From: a virus
Direction: 5' to 3' (one strand)
DNA length: 25,540 nucleotides
IMG/VR virus record: IMGVR_UViG_3300024520_000456
Span: 1-25,540 of that record
The position numbers and the translations under genes are program-made. Each line of letters begins with the position of its first letter. Within the stretch, counting starts at the first letter, position 1. The notes under the pieces are model-generated. The model saw only the letters and a list, made by a program, of their open reading frames with translations. It ran no database searches and was not told the DNA's origin. Positions 6,739-15,065 of this stretch are shown here, one piece after another.

Positions 6739-7688
6739 TTAACTTTACAGAGATTGTAACACAGGTAGGGCGTATGCTTCAACGGTCAGGTGACGAAGAC
6801 TATGCTACGTTAATTAAAGACTGGGTGAATTGGACTCATCAGTTCGCAGGGCAGGCTTATGATTACTTCGCTGAGTTGGAGGGTATACATAACTTTTCAA
6901 CGGTAGCGAGCACAGAAGAGTATTTCATGCCTACAAGGTTCGACAAGCCATTAAGAATTGTAGATTTGACTAATGATATAAAGCTGACTATTAAGACCGA
7001 GGAAGAGTATTATGATGAGAATTTAGCTATTATTTCAGCGGCCTCTGAAGAGTCAGGTCCGAGTATTGCAAGGATGTACGGAGTTAGTGGGGTTATTAAA
7101 CAGATAAGCACGTCAGGGGACACGTTACAGGCAAAGAGTTCTGCAAGTGAAAATACGAATGTTACAGTAAGAATAGAAGGTTATGTAGACTCCGCATTGA
7201 CCATTCTGGACTTTGAGGACATAACGGTCACTGGCACGTCTGCAACAACAGCGACATCTCCCAAGACGTTTTATAAAATCTTACATCACAGCAAGGACAT
7301 AGATTCTTCTGGATATATCACGCTAGAAGATTCGTCTAATAATGATCTGTCTATTCTTTCCTCAATCCAGAGGGTTGCGTATCACAAAGTAATGAAGTTA
7401 GGCAAGATTCCAGATCAAGCTAATTCAATGAGGGTTTTACTTAAACAAGCCCCTAAGAAACTAGTAGATAATAACGACTACCCGTTTATAGATGCAGATG
7501 ACTTTTTTATTCTAGGTTCAGCAGCATACGGACTTTTACAGGAAAAGGAAACGATTGATCGAGGGAATGTTTTATTTTCAAAAGCCAACGAGAAGTTAAC
7601 ACTTTTAATAGCTGATAGACAGCGACGTTTAGGGCCAGACTTTCAACACAAGATAGTGAGTCCTTTGATTCAGTCACATAGAGCTTAA
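6735..7688 (+). CDS. Putative head-tail adaptor / connector protein
   Basis: The product is 317 residues with a GTG start. The N-terminal 60 residues (FTEIVTQVGRMLQRSGDEDYATLIKDWVNW in outline) and the C-terminal part (DADDFFILGSAAYGLL, ETIDRGNVLFSKANEK) are helical, as in adaptors that bind the portal (T7 gp11, P22 gp4). Those are about 166-196 residues long. The extra length here is a central beta-rich insert at about 105-215 (NVTVRIEGYVDSALTILDFEDITVTG in outline, Thr/Ser-rich) that looks like an immunoglobulin-like domain. It contains no cysteine and no signal peptide. It sits directly before the nozzle-like gene, the expected order. Confidence 0.55.
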   Translation: MINFTEIVTQVGRMLQRSGDEDYATLIKDWVNWTHQFAGQAYDYFAELEGIHNFSTVASTEEYFMPTRFDKPLRIVDLTNDIKLTIKTEEEYYDENLAIISAASEESGPSIARMYGVSGVIKQISTSGDTLQAKSSASENTNVTVRIEGYVDSALTILDFEDITVTGTSATTATSPKTFYKILHHSKDIDSSGYITLEDSSNNDLSILSSIQRVAYHKVMKLGKIPDQANSMRVLLKQAPKKLVDNNDYPFIDADDFFILGSAAYGLLQEKETIDRGNVLFSKANEKLTLLIADRQRRLGPDFQHKIVSPLIQSHRA

Positions 7689-9323
7689 ATGAAAAAACTA
7701 TTTTTATCCTTAGCGATAATCTGTTCTTTGACAACAGCCTTGTTTGCACAACAAGGACTTCAGAAGGTAAGGATAGACGATTTCTCCGGAGGAATGAACA
7801 GCCGGTCGGTAGTTAACAAGCTAGAGCCGAACGTAGCCGCTTCTGTAGTTAACGTAGACATTAGCAGACCTGGAGAGCTTTCTACCCGCAAGGGTGAGAG
7901 TCTTTTTGTAAGGGACGTCGGCAGCACGTTCTTTCGTGGATTAGGAAGATTTGATCCTGATATGGCTACGTCTTATCTAGTAGCTGCATCAAGAGCTAGC
8001 GTTATCTCTGCACTCTCGACAGATACACAGTGGAGAATTGAAAACTCAAGCAAAGACTTAACCGAAGGACAAGACACTCAGTTTGTTCAAGCTGACAAGG
8101 TTTTGTTTGTTTTGAATGGACAGGACAACACCTCTTGGTGGGATGGAACAGTTTACAACGCTGGAGGAACATATCCTACCTCACCTCCCAAGGCAAAGTA
8201 TGGAGCATGGCTTAAAAACTATCTTTTTCTAGCAGGAGAGCCGACACAACTTGATTGGGTATACTTTTCAAACAACTTAGTTCCTACAGTCTTCTCAGCA
8301 ACAGACATCATCAAGATAAACACCGGAGACGGTCAGGCAATTCAATGGCTAGAACCGTTTAGGATAGATGAGGTTATTGTTTATAAAGAACGAAGCGTCT
8401 TTCTTTTAGATACAACTTCAACGTCTGATCCTTTAGATGCTGATAGTGGCTGGACAGTACAACCTATCTCAAAGACGATTGGTTTAATCGCTCCACGATC
8501 TGTGGTTAACATTGGTAACGATCATTGGTTTTTATCAAGCAATCCGATAGCTGTTAGAAGTCTTGCAAGATCAGAGTTTGACAAGATTCTAGTAGACAGA
8601 GTTTCTGATCCAATACAGGACGTGTTTGACGGTACTGGTTCTCTAGTAATCAATCAATCAAAGATTCAGAAAGCAGCAGCGATACTCTTTGATAATAAGT
8701 ATATCATTGCTATTCCGACAGGAACATCTGCGGTCAACAATACAGTCTTTGTTTTTGACTTCTTGATAAACGGTTGGTATCGAATAGACGGTTGGTACCC
8801 GACAAACTGGTTGATCTTTGATGAAAGACTTTTCTTCACAGATGCAAATGACGGACGTGTAATGGAAGCTTTCGCTAATAACACAGGTGACTTTGTTATC
8901 GGACCGTCCAACATAAACAGTGCTAATCCAGACCAACCTATTTGTTTTGAATATTTATCGAGAGAGATCGACTTTACAAATCAAGAAGGTGTCGGGCCTG
9001 AGAATTTTAAAATGCCAGACGCAATCGAGGTTGAGTTTGAGCCTACGGGAAACTATGACGCAATCGTCTATGTCAATGTTGATCAGAACGGATGGGCTTC
9101 TGTAGGCTCTGTTAATCTAGCAGGAAATTCTTTAACTTTACCAGTAACACTTCCAGCAACGATAGGAAATGGTGGGGTTTCAAGAAAGACTTTTCAGATA
9201 CAAAGTAAGAACGAGTTCAGGCGAATACAGATACGAATAAGACAGTGCGGTTTAAGTCAACAGGTCAAGTTTAGACGGGCTACGATTTTTGCCAGACCAA
9301 AGAAGTGGAGACGAGAGAATTGA
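7689..9323 (+). CDS. Tail nozzle / tail-tube-like virion protein with signal peptide
   Basis: The product is 544 residues. After a 20-residue Sec signal (MKKLFLSLAIICSLTTALFA), the mature protein begins with VRIDDFSGGMNSR, then LEPNVAASVVNVDISRPGEL and STRKGESLF. The 'DFSGG-N-R ... N-V-DI-x-PG-x-L-x-x-RKG' opening is typical of phage nozzle/hub proteins. The body has propeller-like repeats (WWDGTVYNAGG, NYLFLAGEPTQLDWVYFSN, NDHWFLSSN, GWYRIDGWYPTNWL). The mature part has two cysteines (PICFEY, RQCGLS). The start abuts the adaptor-like gene and matches the adaptor-nozzle order of T7-type phages. A signal peptide on a tail-core protein is very unusual, because nozzles are normally assembled in the cytoplasm. 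Confidence 0.6.
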   Translation: MKKLFLSLAIICSLTTALFAQQGLQKVRIDDFSGGMNSRSVVNKLEPNVAASVVNVDISRPGELSTRKGESLFVRDVGSTFFRGLGRFDPDMATSYLVAASRASVISALSTDTQWRIENSSKDLTEGQDTQFVQADKVLFVLNGQDNTSWWDGTVYNAGGTYPTSPPKAKYGAWLKNYLFLAGEPTQLDWVYFSNNLVPTVFSATDIIKINTGDGQAIQWLEPFRIDEVIVYKERSVFLLDTTSTSDPLDADSGWTVQPISKTIGLIAPRSVVNIGNDHWFLSSNPIAVRSLARSEFDKILVDRVSDPIQDVFDGTGSLVINQSKIQKAAAILFDNKYIIAIPTGTSAVNNTVFVFDFLINGWYRIDGWYPTNWLIFDERLFFTDANDGRVMEAFANNTGDFVIGPSNINSANPDQPICFEYLSREIDFTNQEGVGPENFKMPDAIEVEFEPTGNYDAIVYVNVDQNGWASVGSVNLAGNSLTLPVTLPATIGNGGVSRKTFQIQSKNEFRRIQIRIRQCGLSQQVKFRRATIFARPKKWRREN

Positions 9324-10513
9324 AAAAGCTAATTATAGCTATGTTGTTTCTTACATTAACTACTGTAAAAGCCTACGCAGGTACAGTTGAGACGTTCTTT
9401 CTTTACGGACCTACTAGCACACTTACTGATACGAATCTAAACGGTAACTTTAACAATATACGAAACACGCTTAACGGTGATTTAGATAATGAGAATGTCA
9501 ATGTGTCAGGGTTCAGATTTGTCGAGATTTTAGGTTCTTTACCAGCCGCAGGAATCGTAGGAAGAGTCGTGTTCTTAACGACAGACGGAACGCTTCACTA
9601 CGACGACGGCACACAGTTTAACTCGGTAGTAGTTTTTAAAGGTACGGTAGCACAAGGACAGATAGTCTATCACGATGGTACAGACTTTGTGTTAAGAGAT
9701 GCAGGACCGAATCATTATCCGTTAGTGACTAGAGGTGTCGGAGACGATCCTGAGTGGGCACAACTAGAGTTAGCTTCAGCGGTGACAGGTGAGTTGCCTT
9801 TAATTAACGGTGGCACAGATACAGCGTTAGTTGACCCTGGTAGAGACGGTCTTTTATATTGGAATAATACAAGTAATAAAGTAGCTTTTTTAAATGCACC
9901 GATTACGTCTGACACATTACAGTTTTCTTCGATTATCACAGTAGACGGAACTTGGACATCACCAGGAGGTGTTACACAGATTCATGTAGCGATGGTAGGC
10001 GGTGGCGGAGGCGGTGGTGGTGCTGATGGTGCAAATCCCGGTGGCGGTGGAGGTGGTGGTGCAGGATGTGAATTTATGTTTACAACAACAGAGAATACAG
10101 GATATGTGATAGATATTGGAGCTGCTGGAATAGGCGGGAATACTTCAGGAGGAGATGGGACAGCAGGAGCGGAGACAGCCTTTGACACAGGAGGATTAGA
10201 TATAACAGCAGCAGGTGGTTCTTTAGGTAGTGGAATTGGTGGAGGCGGAGTTGGTGGGGCAGGAGGAACAACTACGAAAGATGCAGGAGCAGCACCGGCG
10301 GCAGGTACTTCTTGTGAGGTAGGTGGTGCAGGGGCTAATAAAGGTGGTGGCGACGGAGGCGGTGGTGGTGGTTCAATGTTAGGTCAAGGCGGTGCAGGCG
10401 GGTCAGCGGGAGGTGGGTCAGCAGGAACGTTCGGTGGTGGTGGTGGAGGAGCAGATGCAGCGAGCAATACAGGTGGTGCAGGTGGAGTAGGTATCGTAAA
10501 AATATCTTGGTAA
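9320..10513 (+). CDS. Exported tail fibre / adhesin with poly-glycine C-terminal domain
   Basis: The product is 397 residues. I choose the TTG at 9320, which overlaps the preceding TGA and gives a standard signal peptide (MKKLIIAMLF...VKAYA|G); a GTG five codons upstream is possible. The N-terminal half is fibre-like (NGNFNNIRNTLNGDL, TGELPLINGGTDTALVDPG, GLLYWNNTSNKV). From about residue 210, GTWTSPGGVTQIHVAMVGGG opens a long glycine-rich region with several runs of 6-8 Gly, ending GGVGIVKISW. This resembles glycine-rich tail-fibre tips and gp38-type adhesins with polyglycine helices. There are two mature cysteines (GAGCEF, GTSCEV). It probably binds a host surface receptor. Confidence 0.7.
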   Translation: MKKLIIAMLFLTLTTVKAYAGTVETFFLYGPTSTLTDTNLNGNFNNIRNTLNGDLDNENVNVSGFRFVEILGSLPAAGIVGRVVFLTTDGTLHYDDGTQFNSVVVFKGTVAQGQIVYHDGTDFVLRDAGPNHYPLVTRGVGDDPEWAQLELASAVTGELPLINGGTDTALVDPGRDGLLYWNNTSNKVAFLNAPITSDTLQFSSIITVDGTWTSPGGVTQIHVAMVGGGGGGGGADGANPGGGGGGGAGCEFMFTTTENTGYVIDIGAAGIGGNTSGGDGTAGAETAFDTGGLDITAAGGSLGSGIGGGGVGGAGGTTTKDAGAAPAAGTSCEVGGAGANKGGGDGGGGGGSMLGQGGAGGSAGGGSAGTFGGGGGGADAASNTGGAGGVGIVKISW

Positions 10514-10519
10514 ACAAAA

Positions 10520-10822
10520 ATGATTTGTCACCTTGAGAATAAAGACGGATATGTTTACGCATATATATGTTGGGAGCTAGTTAATGAAGACGGATTAAGG
10601 GATGGCGATATAGTTAAGGATCACATATATATAGACGACTTATGGATTCACGAAGAATACAAAACAAAGTTTGGGGAAAGAAAGATCATCTTAGATTTAT
10701 CACAAGAGATTTTAAATAACGAACTTTCTGAAAATACGAAATACGTATATTGGAACAATATGAAGAGAGGGTACAAATTATCAAGATTATTTGATAAGGA
10801 ATATTTCAGGAGGAAGAAATGA
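10520..10822 (+). CDS. Small GNAT-fold-like protein
   Basis: The product is 100 residues. A central IYIDDLWIHEEYKTKFGERKIILDL resembles the beta4-alpha3 part of GNAT acetyltransferases ('I-D-x-L-W/x-V-H-x-x-Y-R-x-x-G'), and the C-terminal KYVYWNNMKRGYKLSRLF fits the following strand and helix. The acetyl-CoA loop is degenerate (KTKFGER rather than R/Q-x-x-G-x-G/A), so it may be a non-catalytic or divergent form. It lies between the glycine-rich fibre and the first ejection-like protein, with a 4-base overlap with the latter. No clear AGGAG precedes its ATG. Confidence 0.45.
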   Translation: MICHLENKDGYVYAYICWELVNEDGLRDGDIVKDHIYIDDLWIHEEYKTKFGERKIILDLSQEILNNELSENTKYVYWNNMKRGYKLSRLFDKEYFRRKK

Positions 10823-11718
10823 GCAGACCTAAGACGCCACAGATAAACATACCAGCAGCACCTAAGCTACCTACGGCATCAGAGTTATTTCAGCAATCAC
10901 TAGCGTTTAATCAAGAGAACTTTCCTTTAGCGACAGGTGCGAGGGAGGGTGCGTTAGGAGATATATCAACTCCTGAGTCTACAACAGCGTTCTTTGAGGG
11001 TTTTCAACCTACGAGTCTTGAAGAAGCGTTAGCCCATGAACAGTTTAAGCAGTTGTTTCCAGAAGGTGAAGCAGGGACATTTGAGAGATCGACAAATCAA
11101 TTACTGTCTCAGCGTGGACTGCAAGGTACTGCAATAGGGCCAGAGTTAATCGGTAGAGCAGAGCAAGACGCACAGATACAGGTAGGCGAGTTTTTAAGAG
11201 GACTGGCAGAGCAAAGAGCTGTTGGAAACCTAAATGCAAGGCTAGGGATAAACCCTATTAATGACTTGGGCCCACAAGCACAGCTTGGAGGACAACAGTC
11301 TAGGCAACAAGGTAATTTTGATTTTCAAACAGGACTAGCTAAAGCAGAGGCAGAATTTCAAAATGCGTTAAATGAGTTTAATAGAAAACAAGCCTTTTCA
11401 AAAACTATAGGCACTATTGGCGGTTTAGCTGGCGGTGCATTGTTTGGCCCGTTTGGAGCTGCTGCTGGTGGAGCATTGGGTGGCGGGTTGTCTGGTGGCG
11501 GATTAGAAGGAGCACTGGGTGGGGGGCTTGGTGGTGCAACTCAAGGTGGACTCTTCGGAGGGCCAGTTGGATCATCTCAGCGTCAAAGTGTAGGACAGGC
11601 ACAACCAGTATTTCCAATCTCTCAAGGGAACGTTGCAGGGACAGGTCTTTTTGGATCAAAGTTTGGTGGACAGACTCAAAGTGAGATATTAGGTGGTAAC
11701 ACAAGTAGATTTATATAA
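10819..11718 (+). CDS. Putative DNA-ejection (internal core) protein 1
   Basis: The product is 299 residues, with ATG behind CAGGAGGAAGAA. The N-terminal half is Gln/Glu/Pro-rich and helical. Around residues 190-245 there is a glycine/alanine-rich hydrophobic stretch (TIGGLAGGALFGPFGAAAGG, then further GG-x-GG units) suited to membrane insertion. The C-terminus is Gly/Gln/Ser-rich. Size, composition and position before two larger helical proteins match the gp14-type protein of podovirus ejection machines, which inserts in the outer membrane during infection. It has no signal peptide and no cysteine. It resembles the family by layout, not by a diagnostic motif. Confidence 0.6.
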   Translation: MSRPKTPQINIPAAPKLPTASELFQQSLAFNQENFPLATGAREGALGDISTPESTTAFFEGFQPTSLEEALAHEQFKQLFPEGEAGTFERSTNQLLSQRGLQGTAIGPELIGRAEQDAQIQVGEFLRGLAEQRAVGNLNARLGINPINDLGPQAQLGGQQSRQQGNFDFQTGLAKAEAEFQNALNEFNRKQAFSKTIGTIGGLAGGALFGPFGAAAGGALGGGLSGGGLEGALGGGLGGATQGGLFGGPVGSSQRQSVGQAQPVFPISQGNVAGTGLFGSKFGGQTQSEILGGNTSRFI

Positions 11719-11733
11719 TCAAGGAGCAATATA

Positions 11734-13026
11734 ATGGGCAGATTCGTAGGTTCAGAATTTACAGTAAAACCTCCTAGTGACTTCTTTAATGAGCAGATAT
11801 TAAAGCAGAAACAGCAACAGAAAGAGTTTCAGCAGGAACAACTTTCTCAGAAACAAGAGTTTCAACAACAGTTAGAGGTCGCAAAGTTTAGAGCTAAAGA
11901 AGCAAAAGACCTTGCACAATTCAAATTTGATATTCAACAGAAAAATCCTCTTACACAATTTTTAAATACATTTAAAGTTGCAGATGCCCTAGAAAAGGCA
12001 GGTAATTCTGAAGCAGCGAGGGCTTCGATAGTTGCCGGTGGTTTTGGAAATGTTGTTCAGGATTTTGATAAACAACAAGAGAATGTTGGCGGAAAGTTTG
12101 GTCAACTTCCTCAAACACAAGAAGTCCAACCTTCAAGACAAGACATAGAAGCACAGCAATCTTTAGCTACCAAATCTGATCTATTTCCTACGAAGTTTAA
12201 ACAAGAAAGTTCTCTTCTAGGCGGGACCCGTCTTACTCCGACCGAGATAAAGTCTGAACAAGGGATTAAAAGAGCAAAAGCAGTTGAAACAGAAACAGCC
12301 GAAAGCGTAAAGAAGTCGTTTGGTTTAACAGATGAATTTACGAAAGCTAATCGAAACTATTTAAGAACTGTGGCATTGTTTAGCGGGATAGTTGGCCAGT
12401 TAAAAGGAAAACAAAAAGAGCAAGGTGGTTTGGGACTGTTTCAAGGTGCATTTGGTAAGGTGGGAACAAAGCTTAAAGTGCCTGGCTTTGGCAGAACATC
12501 TTCTTTTCCTGGTCAACTTGATGAGACAGCTATTGGTTTAAATAGTATTTTAACAGGACAAAATCGAGTAATTAAATCTGTCGTAGAAATGATACGAGGA
12601 ACGCTACCAACAGAGTTTGATCCACCGGATTTTGCTGCAAGTAAAATTGCACAAAGCATTACGAATACTTTTAAACTTAACAAATCTTTTGAACTTGGTA
12701 TTTTATCTCCAGATCAGATTGAGTCTTTATCTGCCGGTGATCCCAACTTTGACTTGGCGGGTAAGTTAGATCAGATTGTATCACTATCACCAGAAGATAA
12801 TGCAGAGTTAGAAAAACTTATTGAAGGAATTTTATCAACTCCTGCAACTGCTAAAAGAACACTAGAACCTGAGAGAAACAGAACTTCAGGTGCAAGGGTT
12901 GCAAGCCCTGGTCTTGGCAGGGGTCTTGATGCTAGAAAACAAGTAGAGAAAGCGAAGCAATTAAGAAAACAAAATCCCAATATGTCTAAAGAAGAAATAA
13001 TTAGGAGGATTAAGGGTGGCAGATGA
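11734..13026 (+). CDS. Putative DNA-ejection (internal core) protein 2
   Basis: The product is 430 residues, with ATG behind CAAGGAGCAATATA. Residues 18-70 form a Gln/Lys/Glu-rich coiled coil (many FQQ and KQ repeats). The remainder is helical and soluble, with a basic C-terminus (QVEKAKQLRKQNPNMSKEEI). There is no cysteine and no signal peptide. As the middle of three consecutive long, helical, low-aromatic proteins between tail and fibre genes, it fits the gp15-like member of podovirus ejection proteins, which forms a periplasmic tube. This assignment rests on context and composition. Confidence 0.55.
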   Translation: MGRFVGSEFTVKPPSDFFNEQILKQKQQQKEFQQEQLSQKQEFQQQLEVAKFRAKEAKDLAQFKFDIQQKNPLTQFLNTFKVADALEKAGNSEAARASIVAGGFGNVVQDFDKQQENVGGKFGQLPQTQEVQPSRQDIEAQQSLATKSDLFPTKFKQESSLLGGTRLTPTEIKSEQGIKRAKAVETETAESVKKSFGLTDEFTKANRNYLRTVALFSGIVGQLKGKQKEQGGLGLFQGAFGKVGTKLKVPGFGRTSSFPGQLDETAIGLNSILTGQNRVIKSVVEMIRGTLPTEFDPPDFAASKIAQSITNTFKLNKSFELGILSPDQIESLSAGDPNFDLAGKLDQIVSLSPEDNAELEKLIEGILSTPATAKRTLEPERNRTSGARVASPGLGRGLDARKQVEKAKQLRKQNPNMSKEEIIRRIKGGR

Positions 13027-14749
13027 GTTCACGTTAAAGGATTTTGAGGACGAATTTAATGAATCGGATTTTGAAGAAAGTTTGCCTCAATTTATAGGAA
13101 GTCAGTTTGGAAGAGCGGTAGAGAAAACTCGCACAGAAGGAATTGGCCCAATAACAGGTGGAATAAATATTGCATTGGGTGGTCTTCCCAAAGCTGGATT
13201 AGAAAAAGTCAGTCCTAGAGCAGCCGAAGCAATATTCCCAAAAGCAGAAACATTCACTGGCAAGGTAGCAGAAGGTGCTTTTGGTATAGCTGGATTCTTA
13301 AGAGGTGTGGCTGTGAAAGCCGGCAGTCATCTTTCTAAACTAATATTGCCAAAGATAACGACTCCAACATTAAAAGGCATCAGCCCAGCGGCACAGACAG
13401 CAAGAACTCTTGGTAGAGATGCTATTAAGTTTGGAACAGCAGGTGCATTACAAACACCGGAAAATGAGCAGGGAGATTTTATCGCTCCACGTCAAAGAGC
13501 TTTTCAAGCGACGCTTGGGGCAACAGCAGGGCCAATAGGATTTGGTGCAGGAAGACTTATTAGTAAGGGTGCTAAAGGTGTAAGCAATCTTGCAGGAGCT
13601 ATTAAGAACTCAATAGATAGAAATGGTGCGTCTATAACACAGCCTGACTTTGTTAGAACGACATTAGCACCAAAGCTTAATAATTTATTTCAATCGTCAT
13701 TACAAAAGTTTGATGATAATTTTCAGAAGTTTGCTATTAGAAAAATGAGAGTTCCTAAAGAACAGGTCGAACATATTGCCAATCGTGGCACAAATGTTGT
13801 AACACAAGCTACCAGTCAGTCTGGTGGGAATGTTCAAGGGGTACTAAGTACGGCAGATGACGCTTTAGCTAGTCAACAGAAAGCAGTAGATTCTTTATAT
13901 GAAAATTCTTTAAATAGTATTCAAGCAAATGTAAATCCAAGAAGTGCGTTAGCATTTGCAAAGAACAAGCTAACTGCATTAAGATTTAGAACACTTCAGG
14001 GAGAAAGAACTGATCTAGCAAAATCTATCAGTAGAAACAAAGCTCTTGGTGTTTTAGATGACTTCTTTGAACAAAACAGAGTGACGGGAATACAAACAAG
14101 AGCAACGGCGACACCTGCTGATATAAACAAAGAACAGTTTATCTTTTGGAGAGATTCTATAAGCAAATCTATGCGAGGAGCGTCTGATTCTGAAAGGCGC
14201 ATATTAAAACAGTTCTCAGATGCATTTCATAAAGATGCAGAAAGATCTGGGTTTAAGGGGATCATTGATGCAAGAGATAATTTTGCCAATTTACAGAACA
14301 CTATAAGCCTTAGGGACAAAGTTACAGAACAGCAATTAAACAAAGCTTTTAAATTAACAAAGGCACAAGCGAACAATATTTCACAGCTAGAGAAGAAACT
14401 GGGGATTGAGTTGCTTAATCCTTCAAAAGATATTGTTTCTGGAAGGACACTAGAACAGAAGCTATTAACACAAAAGTTAGATGATGCTGTTTTAGGAGAA
14501 AGTGAATTTTTTGCTAAACAGTTAGATCAAGGATTAGATAAGGCAAAAACTGGAACAATCAAACAGGGATTAAAAGATTTATTAGGATCAGATGATGCTG
14601 TTAATCAAATTATAACGGATTTGGAGAGTTTTAGATTTCTTCAAACAGGGAAGCGTAGAGCACTGCAGGGTGGTGCAGCAGTCGGAGGAGCATTAGCTCT
14701 TCGCAAGTTTGGATTGTTGGGCGGTGGATTCGGTGGTCAAGATCAATGA
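13016..14749 (+). CDS. Putative DNA-ejection (internal core) protein 3
   Basis: The product is 577 residues, with a GTG start overlapping the previous gene by 11 bases behind AGGAGG. An acidic N-terminus (residues 1-25) precedes Gly/Ala-rich amphipathic stretches (GPITGGINIALGGLPKAG, EGAFGIAGFLRGVAV, GATAGPIGFGAGRLISK), then long coiled helices up to the Gly-rich C-terminus (GGAAVGGALALRKFGLLGG). This is the largest of the three, as gp16 is in T7, but I see no lysozyme/transglycosylase motif at the N-terminus. There is no cysteine and no signal peptide. It probably travels inside the capsid and enters the host envelope with the DNA. Confidence 0.55.
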   Translation: MADEFTLKDFEDEFNESDFEESLPQFIGSQFGRAVEKTRTEGIGPITGGINIALGGLPKAGLEKVSPRAAEAIFPKAETFTGKVAEGAFGIAGFLRGVAVKAGSHLSKLILPKITTPTLKGISPAAQTARTLGRDAIKFGTAGALQTPENEQGDFIAPRQRAFQATLGATAGPIGFGAGRLISKGAKGVSNLAGAIKNSIDRNGASITQPDFVRTTLAPKLNNLFQSSLQKFDDNFQKFAIRKMRVPKEQVEHIANRGTNVVTQATSQSGGNVQGVLSTADDALASQQKAVDSLYENSLNSIQANVNPRSALAFAKNKLTALRFRTLQGERTDLAKSISRNKALGVLDDFFEQNRVTGIQTRATATPADINKEQFIFWRDSISKSMRGASDSERRILKQFSDAFHKDAERSGFKGIIDARDNFANLQNTISLRDKVTEQQLNKAFKLTKAQANNISQLEKKLGIELLNPSKDIVSGRTLEQKLLTQKLDDAVLGESEFFAKQLDQGLDKAKTGTIKQGLKDLLGSDDAVNQIITDLESFRFLQTGKRRALQGGAAVGGALALRKFGLLGGGFGGQDQ

Positions 14750-14776
14750 TACAAATTCAAAACATAGGAGATAATC

Positions 14777-15064
14777 GTGGGATTACCATTACACGGTCAC
14801 GCACCGATAATACTTAATTATACGATTCAAAACACTGACACATGGGAAGAGGTCACTGGAACAGGTGTTAACGGGGTACGTAAATGGATGATAAAATTAC
14901 GAGAGAACAGTGCCAATACTTTTGACATAGCATTTGAGGACTCTGCACCATCTGTTCACATGAGTAATTCAGGAGTTGGTCTAAGCATGGACAATTGTGA
15001 CCTCCCGACAGTCTTTATTAGAGGGACTGCCACAGATGTCGTGGAAATCCTTTACTGGGGGTGA
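14777..15064 (+). CDS. Small virion-associated hypothetical protein
   Basis: The product is 95 residues, with a GTG start behind AGGAGATAATC. It appears beta-rich, with YTIQNTDTWEEVTGTG at the start, NTFDIAFEDSAPSVHMS in the middle and VFIRGTATDVVEILYWG at the end. The layout resembles small phage head or tail beta-sandwich proteins. Unlike its neighbours it lacks a signal peptide and has a single cysteine. It ends one base before the GTG of the large fibre gene, so it could be a base, adaptor or chaperone for the fibre, but no function is established. Confidence 0.6.
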   Translation: MGLPLHGHAPIILNYTIQNTDTWEEVTGTGVNGVRKWMIKLRENSANTFDIAFEDSAPSVHMSNSGVGLSMDNCDLPTVFIRGTATDVVEILYWG

Positions 15065-15065
15065 C

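Noticed and set aside
9982-10562. Proline-, leucine- and histidine-rich minus-strand frames opposite the glycine-rich fibre region.
   Set aside because: Poly-Pro and His/Leu-rich strings are the antisense reading of GGN glycine codons; no support for expression.
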